From contig URRF01000011.1 in the NCBI GenBank assembly GCA_900550145.1, forward strand, positions 1 to 36,178: 36,178 bases of DNA, in the 5' to 3' direction. Each line of letters starts with the position of its first letter. The stretch's first letter is position 1. Shown one piece after another: positions 6,862-14,797 of the stretch. The DNA is from an uncultured Mollicutes bacterium. GTDB lineage: Bacteria > Bacillota_I > Bacilli_A > RF39 > UBA660. The notes beneath the pieces were generated by a model, which made no database searches, had not been told where the DNA came from, and worked only from the letters and a program-made list of their open reading frames with translations. The position numbers were made by a program, and so were the translations under genes.

Positions 6862-9228
6862 TTACTTATTTCTTAATACACCATTATATTCTTTACTAAC
6901 ACATGAAATTATATTTTCAAATGATTTAGTAACCTCTTCATCAGTTAAAGTCTTTGATATATCCTGATATGTTATCTTAAATGCAACTGATTTTTTACAC
7001 TCTTCTATATTATTAAATACATCAAACACATCTACATTATTTACTATTCTTCCACCTTTTTTATATATAGTATTTATTACATCACCCACACAAACACTAT
7101 TATCTAATATAAATGCAACATCTTTTACAACTGATGGATATTTTGGTATTTCCTTTGATTTGATATTTTTTGTCTTAATATCAAATATTTTATCCAAATT
7201 AAGTTCACACACATATATATCTTTTTTACTTATAGTTGGATGTGGTTTACCTATATAACCAACACTAATATTATCAATCAATATTTCTGCTGATACACCC
7301 TTATGATAATATACATTATTATTTTCCCTTAATTTGTATCTATTTAATACCCCTAAATAATCAAATAAATTCTCAAGTACACCTTTTATTAAATAAAAAT
7401 CAACTACCATTTTATTTCCCCAACTATTATCTATATAATCACCACTCATTAATATTGCAAGTTTATTAGTTTCTTTATACCCATCTAAAATATAATATAC
7501 CTTACTTATTTCATATATATTTATATCTTTTATATTTCTTGACATATTATAATCAGCTACTTTTAACAAAGATGGAATTAAACTATATCTCATAATTGAT
7601 TTATCCTCAGTAAGAGGAGATGCAACTTTAATATATTCAAAGTTTTCATCTTTAAATAAATCTATCTCTTTTTTATTTACAAGTGAATAAGTTATTACTT
7701 CATTAAGAGAAAGAGCTGATAACCTATTTTTAATATCTTTTATATACCTGTTCTTAGACAAATACTGTCCTCTTTTTATTTTTACAACTGGAAGAGTACC
7801 CTTCATATTATCATATCCATACATTCTTCCTATCTCTTCTATAATATCTTCTTTTATATTCACATCTAATCTTCTTGTTGGGACATATACCTTAAATACA
7901 TTATCTTTTTCCCTACATTTAAAATTCAATCTATCTAATATATCAATTACATCTTCCTTTTTAACATCCATACCAAGTACACTAACTATCTTATCCAATG
8001 ATAAAAGAATTTCCTTATCATCTAAATCTCTATCATTAAATCCAACTATTCCATTTAATACAGTTCCATTTGCATACTTTTCCAATAAATAAGCAGCCCT
8101 ATTTAAAGCAGTTTCTATAATATTAGGATCTATTCCCTTTTCAAATCTTAAACTCGCTTCACTTCTTAATATCTCTTTTGAAGTATATCTTATATTATAT
8201 GGATTAAAAATAGCTGCCTCTATTAATATATTAGTTGTATTAAGAGTTACCTCCGTATCAAGTCCACCCATAACACCAGCAAGTGCAACTGGATGATACT
8301 CATCTGATATAACTATGTCACTATCCTTTAAATTCCTTTTTATATTATCTAAAGTAGTAATCTCTTCTTTATCTCTGGCTTGTCTTATTATTATTTTTCC
8401 ACCTAATTTATCTAAATCAAAAAAATGTAGTGGTTCCCCAAACTCAAGCATTACATAATTACTTATATCTACAACATTATTTATTGGTCTTATTCCTGAT
8501 GACATCAACCTTGCTTTTATAAATGATGGACTTTCTTTTATAACCACATTTTTAACAATTCTTGATTTATAAGCATAACAATTATTAGTTTGATTTTCTA
8601 TTTCAATATAATCACTAGTTTTTTCTTTTGATTCAGTCAAATTAATTTCAGGCATCTTAACCTTTTTATTATATATTGCACCCACTTCATAAGCCATACC
8701 AATCATACTTAGTAAATCACCCCTATTAGAAGTAAGTTCATAATCAGTATATGAATCATTATAATTTAAATACTCTTTTGCATCTACACCAACAGGAGCA
8801 TCTTCATTTAATACATAAATACCCTTCTTATCTTCTTCTTTTACATACTTTGATTCAAGTCCCAATTCTGCTAAAGAACATATCATTCCATTAGATAAAA
8901 CACCTCTTATTGTAGAACATTTTATTTCACCAGCTGGTAACTTAGCACCAACTTTTGCTACTATAACCTTTTGATTAGCACAAACATTAGGAGCGCCACA
9001 AACTATTTTGTATATCTTATCGCCCAAATCAACTTCACAAACATTTAAATGATCTGAATCAGGATGAGGATATTTAGATACAACTCTACCTACTACCAAA
9101 TTAGTTGATGGGCATAATTCATTTATACTTTCATACTCATTACCAACTGATAGCATTTTATTTGCTATTACTTCTTTGTCATCAGTTACATCCACTAATT
9201 CCCTTAACCACTTATCACTAACTCTCAT
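6862..9228 (-). CDS. pheT: Phenylalanyl-tRNA synthetase beta subunit
   Basis: PheT forms the alpha2-beta2 enzyme that charges tRNA-Phe and edits mischarged tyrosine. The 788 residues contain, in order, the tRNA-binding EMAP-like domain (about 40-150, with VVSKYPHPDSDHLNVCEVDLG-type sequence), the B3/B4 editing domain (ISNYVMLEFGEPLHFFD region), B5, the catalytic-like core, and the C-terminal anticodon-binding ferredoxin-like domain (from about residue 695, KYPSVVKDVAFIL). Length is close to the usual 800. It overlaps pheS by 11 bases, with ribosome site GAAGGTGGATT, which suggests translational coupling. Confidence 0.97.
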   Translation of the reverse strand: MRVSDKWLRELVDVTDDKEVIANKMLSVGNEYESINELCPSTNLVVGRVVSKYPHPDSDHLNVCEVDLGDKIYKIVCGAPNVCANQKVIVAKVGAKLPAGEIKCSTIRGVLSNGMICSLAELGLESKYVKEEDKKGIYVLNEDAPVGVDAKEYLNYNDSYTDYELTSNRGDLLSMIGMAYEVGAIYNKKVKMPEINLTESKEKTSDYIEIENQTNNCYAYKSRIVKNVVIKESPSFIKARLMSSGIRPINNVVDISNYVMLEFGEPLHFFDLDKLGGKIIIRQARDKEEITTLDNIKRNLKDSDIVISDEYHPVALAGVMGGLDTEVTLNTTNILIEAAIFNPYNIRYTSKEILRSEASLRFEKGIDPNIIETALNRAAYLLEKYANGTVLNGIVGFNDRDLDDKEILLSLDKIVSVLGMDVKKEDVIDILDRLNFKCREKDNVFKVYVPTRRLDVNIKEDIIEEIGRMYGYDNMKGTLPVVKIKRGQYLSKNRYIKDIKNRLSALSLNEVITYSLVNKKEIDLFKDENFEYIKVASPLTEDKSIMRYSLIPSLLKVADYNMSRNIKDINIYEISKVYYILDGYKETNKLAILMSGDYIDNSWGNKMVVDFYLIKGVLENLFDYLGVLNRYKLRENNNVYYHKGVSAEILIDNISVGYIGKPHPTISKKDIYVCELNLDKIFDIKTKNIKSKEIPKYPSVVKDVAFILDNSVCVGDVINTIYKKGGRIVNNVDVFDVFNNIEECKKSVAFKITYQDISKTLTDEEVTKSFENIISCVSKEYNGVLRNK

Positions 9229-10273
9229 AATCCACCTTCTCTACCTTATCAAATTCTTTTAAAAATCTCATATCATTCGTATAGAAATTTCTAATATCAG
9301 TTATTCCATATTTAAGCATAGCAATTCTTTCAGGTCCAATACCAAAAGCAAAACCAGTAAACTTATCACTATCATATCCACACATATTAAGAACATTAGG
9401 ATGAACCATACCAGCACCTAATATCTCTATCCATCCAGTATTTTTACATATGTTACATCCCTTGCCACCACAATTAAAACATGATACATCAACTTCTATA
9501 CTTGGTTCTGTAAATGGAAAATAACTTGGTCTAAATCTTATTTCCCTACTACTTCCAAACATTCTTTTTGCAAATATCTCTAACGTTCCCTTTAAATCCG
9601 ACATAGAAATATTTTTATCAACTACCAAACCCTCTATTTGAGTAAACTGATGTGAATGAGTCGCATCATCATTATCTTTTCTATATGTTTTACCAGGACA
9701 TATAATTCTTATTGGAGTTTTCTCTATATTTTGAAGCATTGTTCTAACTTGTACAGGAGATGTTTGTGTTCTAAGCAATGTATCACTAGTTATATAAAAA
9801 CTATCTTGAGTATCCCTAGCAGGATGTCCCTTAGGTAAATTTAACATTTCAAAATTATATAAATCACTCTCCACCTCAGGTCCCTCTAACACATCATATC
9901 CCATAGACACAAATAAATCCTCTACCTCATTTATTATTTTAGTTATTGGATGAATACTACCAACTCTTATCTTAGTACTTGGTAATGTTATATCTATTGC
10001 TTCACTCCTTAATTTACTCTCAAGTTCCTCTTTTTCTAACTTTTCTTTATATAAAGAAAAACTACTCTCAAGATAATTCTTAAATTCATTTATTATCTTA
10101 CCAACTTCTTTTTTCTCATCAATAGATAGATCTTTCATAGAACTAGAAAATGTTTGTATTTTACTCTTCTTACCCAAATATTTTACTTTTAATAAAGACA
10201 AATCATTCAAATTACCTACACCAGATATCTCACTTTCAAATTCCTCCCTTAATTTAATTATTTCTTCTTTCAT
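9218..10273 (-). CDS. pheS: Phenylalanyl-tRNA synthetase alpha subunit
   Basis: PheS is the catalytic class II subunit. The 351-residue protein has an N-terminal helical arm (1-90) and a catalytic domain with GSIHPITK, the HDTQDSFY-like segment, LLRTQTSPVQVR (motif 2 region), and FRPSYFPFTEPSIEVDV. A Cys cluster (CFNCGGKGCNIC) binds metal in related enzymes, and the motif 3 region reads AFGIGPERIAMLKYGI. The start was set at 10273, not at an ATG six codons earlier, because ATAGGAGGGAATATG places the ribosome site there. Expression is governed by the T-box leader immediately upstream. Confidence 0.97.
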   Translation of the reverse strand: MKEEIIKLREEFESEISGVGNLNDLSLLKVKYLGKKSKIQTFSSSMKDLSIDEKKEVGKIINEFKNYLESSFSLYKEKLEKEELESKLRSEAIDITLPSTKIRVGSIHPITKIINEVEDLFVSMGYDVLEGPEVESDLYNFEMLNLPKGHPARDTQDSFYITSDTLLRTQTSPVQVRTMLQNIEKTPIRIICPGKTYRKDNDDATHSHQFTQIEGLVVDKNISMSDLKGTLEIFAKRMFGSSREIRFRPSYFPFTEPSIEVDVSCFNCGGKGCNICKNTGWIEILGAGMVHPNVLNMCGYDSDKFTGFAFGIGPERIAMLKYGITDIRNFYTNDMRFLKEFDKVEKVDYES

Positions 10274-10289
10274 ATTCCCTCCTATAAAC

Positions 10290-10496
10290 AAAAAAATCCA
10301 TAATCTAAGGGTTCAAAAAAACGGTACCACCTTAGTTCATAGATTCTATGCACTCTTCTCTTTAACGCAGAATACGTTATATCCTTTCAGATATAAAGCT
10401 CATTGGTGAATTCATAAAAGGTTACTGCTGATTCACACCAAACATCAGCTCTCTTTTAATACTTCTTTTATTACTACTCCAAATCTTCGCTTTTCG
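10290..10496 (-). promoter_or_regulatory. T-box riboswitch leader (Phe) of pheST
   Basis: The diagnostic T-box AAGGTGGTACCG lies at 10322-10333. It lies within a long terminator stem (10330-10344 with 10297-10311) that runs into seven T residues at 10290-10296. Upstream, the stem I region has GGAGTAGTAA and the apical helix GCTGATGTTTGGTGTGAATCAGC (given as two arms around TGTTTGGTGTGAA). A TTC (Phe) triplet at 10408-10410 in the context GAATTCACC is the best specifier candidate. Uncharged tRNA-Phe would stabilise the antiterminator and allow pheS-pheT(-galE) transcription. Confidence 0.9.
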
Positions 10497-10502
10497 TGAC
10501 TC

Positions 10503-10531
10503 ATTATAACACAAAATTATCTCGTTTTCAA
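10503..10531 (-). promoter_or_regulatory. pheST promoter
   Basis: TTGAAA (10526-10531) and TATAAT (10503-10508) have a 17-base spacer. They are placed directly before the T-box leader. Confidence 0.85.
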
Positions 10532-10690
10532 TTATATTTAACGCCTTTAAAATCAAATATTTAAAATAATTTTTTACAAAATTAAAATTCTCTTTAAATA
10601 TTTTTAATTCCAATTCTTTATAGTATCCTCCTCATACTTATTTTCCCTAAAATACCTAAATTACTAATAAATTTAATTTAATGAATAATA

Positions 10691-11689
10691 TTACTCATTA
10701 ATCACTTCAATAATTTTCTCACCATGCGTTTTTATTTTAATTGGTGTTAATATATTTATTTTTTTTAACTCATCTAACGTTTTTGGTCTTAATTCAACTA
10801 TTTTATCTAATTCATCGTTAGTTAATACATAGTAAGCAGGGATTTTCATTTGTGCCGATCTTTCTTTTCTAAATTGAATAAGTTTTTCTTTTAATAATTC
10901 TTTATCTGTTTCGAATAATTCTTTGCAATATTTTTCTTTATAATATTCATAGTAATCAATGTTATCATCTGATATTAAATTTATATAAGATTGAGCTTCC
11001 TTCTCCATATCATTTTTATTATCTACATAATCATATTTATTTCTATGTTCATACTCATATTGTATTTGTCTTACTAATGCATCTGCTCTTAAAACTTTAT
11101 TTTTAATATCTTTAGGTGCCTTATATGTGTTTAATACAGTATCTTGATTTGCTGCTACCACTAATACTCTTCTATAATAATTAAAGTTTTTAGATGCAAA
11201 AATCCTTTTTAAACTAGATACATTATTTTCCCATATTTTTCTAACTACTTCCCTTTGTGCTTCTACTTGTCTAAGTGGTGAATACATTCCTTTTTTTACC
11301 TTTTTACCATTAATATTATACTCTCTTATAAAATCTCCTTTTTCATTAACAGTAATATTACCAACTAAATTTTTGCATTCAATATAATATGTAAATACAG
11401 GTGTTATAACTACATAATCGATTTGTGCAGTTAAATCCTTATATTTAAGTTTAACATCATGCAAAACATACATACCAACATTAGCTTTCTTAAGTTGATA
11501 TTCAATCTCTTTTTCACCATCTAAGCCCTTTTTAATACAATACATTTCATTCTGAATATTGTCGTTTTTTGGATATTCACTATTTAACTTAGTTAATGCC
11601 TCATATCTATCTTGTAAATCGCTATTTTCCTTAAAAAACACTGTATCTTTAAATCTTAAAGCATCATTTATATATTCTATTATCGCCAT
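10691..11689 (-). CDS. NERD domain and HRDC domain protein
   Basis: The 332-residue protein has a nuclease-related (NERD) domain at about 53-175. It opens with GLDGEKEIEYQL and carries the core pattern TAQIDYVVITPVFTYYIECKN, where the Asp and the E-C-K match the restriction-endonuclease-like fold. The last 75 residues look like an HRDC nucleic-acid-binding domain (YYVLTNDELDKIVELRPKTL). NERD proteins are thought to process or bind DNA, but their substrate is not known. It has a good ribosome site (AAAGGAGTAATGT). It lies between frr and pheS with terminators or promoters on both sides, so it is probably monocistronic. Confidence 0.85.
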   Translation of the reverse strand: MAIIEYINDALRFKDTVFFKENSDLQDRYEALTKLNSEYPKNDNIQNEMYCIKKGLDGEKEIEYQLKKANVGMYVLHDVKLKYKDLTAQIDYVVITPVFTYYIECKNLVGNITVNEKGDFIREYNINGKKVKKGMYSPLRQVEAQREVVRKIWENNVSSLKRIFASKNFNYYRRVLVVAANQDTVLNTYKAPKDIKNKVLRADALVRQIQYEYEHRNKYDYVDNKNDMEKEAQSYINLISDDNIDYYEYYKEKYCKELFETDKELLKEKLIQFRKERSAQMKIPAYYVLTNDELDKIVELRPKTLDELKKINILTPIKIKTHGEKIIEVINE

Positions 11690-11709
11690 ACATTACTCCT
11701 TTACTTTCT

Positions 11710-11754
11710 AAAAAAAGCTAGCACAAAGTTTATCAATTATAGACCTGTACTAGC
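11710..11754 (-). terminator. Terminator downstream of frr
   Basis: GCTAGTAC (11747-11754) pairs with GTGCTAGC (11717-11724) with one G-U pair, followed by seven T residues. The 22-base loop is unusually large and contains a TATAAT. Confidence 0.65.
11736..11741 (-). promoter_or_regulatory. Possible -10 of the NERD gene inside the terminator loop
   Basis: TATAAT lies in the loop of the frr terminator, about 47 bases before the NERD start codon. Only about 15 bases separate the T-tract from the NERD ribosome site, so a promoter in the hairpin would solve the spacing. The -35 is poor. Confidence 0.35.
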
Positions 11755-11870
11755 ATATTTTTCATTAACCAAATTTATTTTTACAAAAATAAGCAATTGT
11801 CCGAATTAATTATATTCTAATAAAATACTTAACTTATTCCTTTTCGTATTTTTGATACCTTTATCTTTTT

Positions 11871-12413
11871 CTAAACAGTCATTAATTCCTTCTCTTTTTC
11901 TGCTAACAACGAATCAATATCTTTATTATATTTTGATATTAAATCTTGAATTCTTTCCATACCTCTTTTTTCCTCATCCAAAGGAAGTTCAAGCTTCTTG
12001 ATATCATTATTTGCATCTTGTCTAACATTTCTTAGTGCAATTTTTGCTTCTTCCGCCATAGTTTTAACTTCTTTTACATATTCTTTTCTTCTATCCTCAG
12101 TTAACTCAGGTATTACTAGCATAACAACTTCTCCATTATTATTTGGTGTAAGTCCTATATTTGCCTCATATATACCTCTTTCTATATCAGATATACACGA
12201 TTTATCAAATGGCTTAATAACTAGTTGTCTTGCCTCTGGTACTGAAATAGTAGCAAGTTGTACTAAAGGTGTTTCAACCCCATAATACTTAACTTTAACA
12301 CCATCTAATATTCTAGGATTAGCTCTTCCTGCCCTTACATTTGTAAATCTTTTTTCCATATTTTCAATTTGCTTTAACATTCTTTCTTCAGTTAATTTAA
12401 TTATAGTTTCCAT
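11871..12413 (-). CDS. frr: Ribosome recycling factor
   Basis: RRF, with EF-G, splits the post-termination ribosome. The 180-residue protein shows the family core: FTNVRAGRANPRILDGVKVKYYG near the N-terminus, IKPFDKSCISDIERGI in the middle, and the C-terminal LTEDRRKEYVKEVKTMAEEAK with NVRQDANNDIKKLE. The start was placed at 12413, where GGGAGGACAT precedes ATG, four codons inside the longest frame. frr usually follows tsf and pyrH, but neither is adjacent here and the gene appears to stand alone. Confidence 0.97.
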   Translation of the reverse strand: METIIKLTEERMLKQIENMEKRFTNVRAGRANPRILDGVKVKYYGVETPLVQLATISVPEARQLVIKPFDKSCISDIERGIYEANIGLTPNNNGEVVMLVIPELTEDRRKEYVKEVKTMAEEAKIALRNVRQDANNDIKKLELPLDEEKRGMERIQDLISKYNKDIDSLLAEKEKELMTV

Positions 12414-12472
12414 ATGTCCTCCCATTTAATTATATATTAATTTAATTTTTTTATCTACATTTTTTAATAACT

Positions 12473-13498
12473 TCATTTATTACTATTTATACTTTTATAA
12501 AAATTATCTTTAGTCATTACTATATGTCGCATCTTCCACACATAATTAACCCTATATGGAACATATAACTCAACTTTATTTCTACCAATAATAAACGTTG
12601 ATTTATATATATGATGTATAACACCCTTTAATTCATCCAGATCCGTATTAATTAATTTTGGTTCACTAAAATTAATACCATCAATTGATTCACAATAATA
12701 TATCTTATATCTTATTAAAAACACAAATACATATTTCCCATCCACATATTGAATCTCACCATGCCATATAAATTTATCAAAATTATTTACTTTTATATCT
12801 ATCGGTTTACTAAACTCCTTTAAATCCCTACTCTCTACATATCTAATATTACCTTCATAATTTATATACCATATCTTATACAAACCATTATTTTTTACAA
12901 CAGACATACTCATATATCTTTCTGGTGGATTATCTTTAAATATAACCTCTGGTTCTGACCAATTAATCCCATCTTTTGATGTTTGATAAAGCATATAATT
13001 ATAGCCATCTCTCTTAACTACACCATCTACTACAGATTTTGTCTTTCTAAAAAAAAGTTCAAAATGATCTTTATCATATAACATAAACGGGTCTGAATAA
13101 TATGCATCATCTCTATAAGGATTTGGATATCCACTTACAGGATTCTTTATTCCACTTGGTTCAATAAATTTACTTCCATCATTAGATACAAGAATAGAAG
13201 GGTTTTCATAATAAGCATCATTAAATGGATATGGTGTTGCAACCATCCAATATTTATAACCACTAACACCATTTTTAAAATACAGTACCTTAGGATGAGT
13301 TACCTCACCAGAATTTTCATACGTTGGTATAGGTATCCATTCACTTAACTCCTTCACATCTTCAACTTCTATTATTGGTTTAATATCATAATCTATTTTT
13401 GGACCAGTATAAATAGTCGTTGGATAATTTATATAAGCATAAAAACCAACTATCAAAAACACAAGGCAAATAGTTCCTACTACAACTTTTTTTAACAT
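12473..13498 (-). CDS. Membrane-anchored five-bladed beta-propeller protein (glycosidase-like), copy 2
   Basis: A single N-terminal hydrophobic helix (residues 4-26) should anchor or export the protein. The rest repeats short Trp/Tyr-rich strands such as GYKYWMVATPYPF, DHFELFFRKT and LYKIWYINYEG, with Ser-x-Asp-Gly-x-x-Phe/Trp loops, typical of the GH43/GH32-like five-bladed propeller fold. The ENPSILVSNDG segment is shared with its neighbour at 13692. I cannot assign catalytic residues, so it may bind or cut a glycan. Its position after the polysaccharide operon suggests action on that polymer. A terminator and its own promoter separate it from the paralogue. Confidence 0.72.
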   Translation of the reverse strand: MLKKVVVGTICLVFLIVGFYAYINYPTTIYTGPKIDYDIKPIIEVEDVKELSEWIPIPTYENSGEVTHPKVLYFKNGVSGYKYWMVATPYPFNDAYYENPSILVSNDGSKFIEPSGIKNPVSGYPNPYRDDAYYSDPFMLYDKDHFELFFRKTKSVVDGVVKRDGYNYMLYQTSKDGINWSEPEVIFKDNPPERYMSMSVVKNNGLYKIWYINYEGNIRYVESRDLKEFSKPIDIKVNNFDKFIWHGEIQYVDGKYVFVFLIRYKIYYCESIDGINFSEPKLINTDLDELKGVIHHIYKSTFIIGRNKVELYVPYRVNYVWKMRHIVMTKDNFYKSINSNK

Positions 13499-13517
13499 AT
13501 CTTACTCACCTAAATAT

Positions 13518-13546
13518 ATTGTAACACAAAAATTAAACAAAGTTAA
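13518..13546 (-). promoter_or_regulatory. Probable promoter of the 12473-13498 propeller gene
   Basis: TTAACT (13541-13546) and TACAAT (13518-13523) have a 17-base spacer and lie 20 bases before the start codon. Each box departs from consensus. Confidence 0.42.
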
Positions 13547-13572
13547 AATTATGAATGATTATTCATAATTTT
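13545..13572. repeat. Perfect 12-bp inverted repeat upstream of a propeller gene
   Basis: AAAATTATGAAT and ATTCATAATTTT flank the four bases GATT. The right edge (in minus-strand terms) touches the -35 of the candidate promoter. It lacks a proper T-tract on the minus strand, so it is more likely an operator or structural element than a terminator for the upstream gene. Confidence 0.6.
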
Positions 13573-13631
13573 TGTGATTTTTATTACAGTACTTTATATT
13601 ATATTTATTTAATAATTAAACATATAAGATT

Positions 13632-13703
13632 AAAAAAAGAACTAATTATTGATATGAACCCCGTTTCTATGTCCAACTTTTGGGGTTCAGTTCAATTTAG
13701 TTC
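13632..13703 (-). terminator. Strong two-part terminator after the 13692-14696 gene
   Basis: An outer stem GAACTAA/TTAGTTC (13697-13703 with 13639-13645) and an inner GC-rich stem GAACCCC/GGGGTTC (13682-13688 with 13656-13662) stack. Seven T residues (13632-13638) follow directly. The hairpin begins within the last codons of the gene. Confidence 0.8.
13655..13694 (-). mobile_element. Putative solo IS3-family (IS150-type) terminal repeat
   Basis: On the minus strand the sequence reads TGAACTGAACCCCAAAAG then TTGGACATAG. This closely resembles the CCCCnAAAAGTTGGACA ends I associate with IS150-group elements. No transposase lies nearby. The first TGA is also the stop codon of the propeller gene. 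The resemblance is from memory and needs an ISfinder comparison. Confidence 0.35.
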
Positions 13704-14696
13704 CTTATAAAAATTATCCAAAGTCATTACCTTATGATACATCTTCCATCTTCCATTTACCTTATATGGAATATATAATTCAATTCCATTCCCTCTTAAA
13801 ATAAATGTAGTTTTATATATATAATTATATGTTCCCTTTAACTCATCTAAATTAGTATTAATTAATTTCGGTTCATCAAAATTAATTCCATTTTTTGATT
13901 CAGTATAATATAAATAATTATTTCTAGTCATAAATATCAAATAATATTTACCACCCTTATATTGAATCTCACTATGCCACACACCTTTATCAAAATTCTT
14001 TATTTTTACATCTAGTGGTTTATTAAATTTCTTTAAATCATTAGATTCAATATACTTCATATTACAATCATAATTTGTATACCATATCTTATATAAATTA
14101 CGTGTTTTAATAACAGATGGACTCATATATCTCTCATAAGAATCGTTTCGTAAAATTATTTTTTTACTAAACCACTTTATTCCATTTATAGATTCCATAT
14201 GATATAGATAATTATATCCATTACTAATATATTTACCATTTTCTATTGAACCAGTTTTCCTATAAAATAATTCAAAATGATCTTTATAATATAATATAAA
14301 TGGATCAGAATAATAAGTATCATTTTTTTTAATAGAAGGATATCCACTTATTGGATTTTTTATTCCTTTTGGTTCAATAAAATTAGTTCCATCATTAGAC
14401 ACTACTATAGATGGATTTTCTAAATAAGTATCATTATTTTCGTATGGTGTTGCAACCATCCAATACTTATAACCATTAAATCCATCTTTAAAATACAATA
14501 TTTTTGGATGTGTTACCTCATTAGCACCATCATAGGTTGGAATAGTTATCCATTCACTCACTTCATTAACTTCTTCCTCTTTTATTATTGGTTTATCTGT
14601 ATTAGGTGAATCTATAGTAACTTGTACTTCCATAAATATATACATTACTATAGATAATAAAATTAACCCAATAATCCCACTTATTTTTTTTACCAT
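13692..14696 (-). CDS. Membrane-anchored five-bladed beta-propeller protein (glycosidase-like), copy 1
   Basis: This 334-residue paralogue of the downstream 12473-13498 protein has the same plan: an N-terminal membrane anchor (about 3-25), a short acidic linker, and a propeller with GYKYWMVATPYENN, ENPSIVVSNDGTNF, DHFELFYRKTGS and LYKIWYTNYDC. The two match at most positions across the propeller. The start was set at 14696, where GGTGGAGTAT precedes ATG, four codons inside the longest frame. The stop TGA falls at the edge of an IS-like terminator hairpin. It lies just after ugd, so a role in modifying or binding the exported polysaccharide is plausible but unproven. Confidence 0.72.
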   Translation of the reverse strand: MVKKISGIIGLILLSIVMYIFMEVQVTIDSPNTDKPIIKEEEVNEVSEWITIPTYDGANEVTHPKILYFKDGFNGYKYWMVATPYENNDTYLENPSIVVSNDGTNFIEPKGIKNPISGYPSIKKNDTYYSDPFILYYKDHFELFYRKTGSIENGKYISNGYNYLYHMESINGIKWFSKKIILRNDSYERYMSPSVIKTRNLYKIWYTNYDCNMKYIESNDLKKFNKPLDVKIKNFDKGVWHSEIQYKGGKYYLIFMTRNNYLYYTESKNGINFDEPKLINTNLDELKGTYNYIYKTTFILRGNGIELYIPYKVNGRWKMYHKVMTLDNFYKELN

Positions 14697-14712
14697 ATAC
14701 TCCACCATCTAT

Positions 14713-14721
14713 ATTATATCA
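14713..14721 (-). promoter_or_regulatory. Extended -10 promoter of the 13692-14696 propeller gene
   Basis: TGATATAAT (TG-n-TATAAT) lies 17 bases before the chosen start codon. The -35 region is weak, as often with extended -10 promoters. No clear terminator is seen after ugd, so readthrough may add to expression. Confidence 0.5.
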
Positions 14722-14797
14722 CGCACTATTATTTTCATAATTATAAATCAATAATAATACAATTATTTAAATTAATCATGTAAAATAATGTATAAAT

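Noticed and set aside
10422..10613. A 63-codon TTG-start frame upstream of pheS with AGGAGG nearby
   Set aside because: It runs across the pheST promoter and into T-box stem I; the spacing to AGGAGG is too long and no family is seen.
10679..10700. Hairpin at the end of the NERD gene as a terminator
   Set aside because: The inverted repeat is A/T only and no T-tract follows on the minus strand, so I did not call it.
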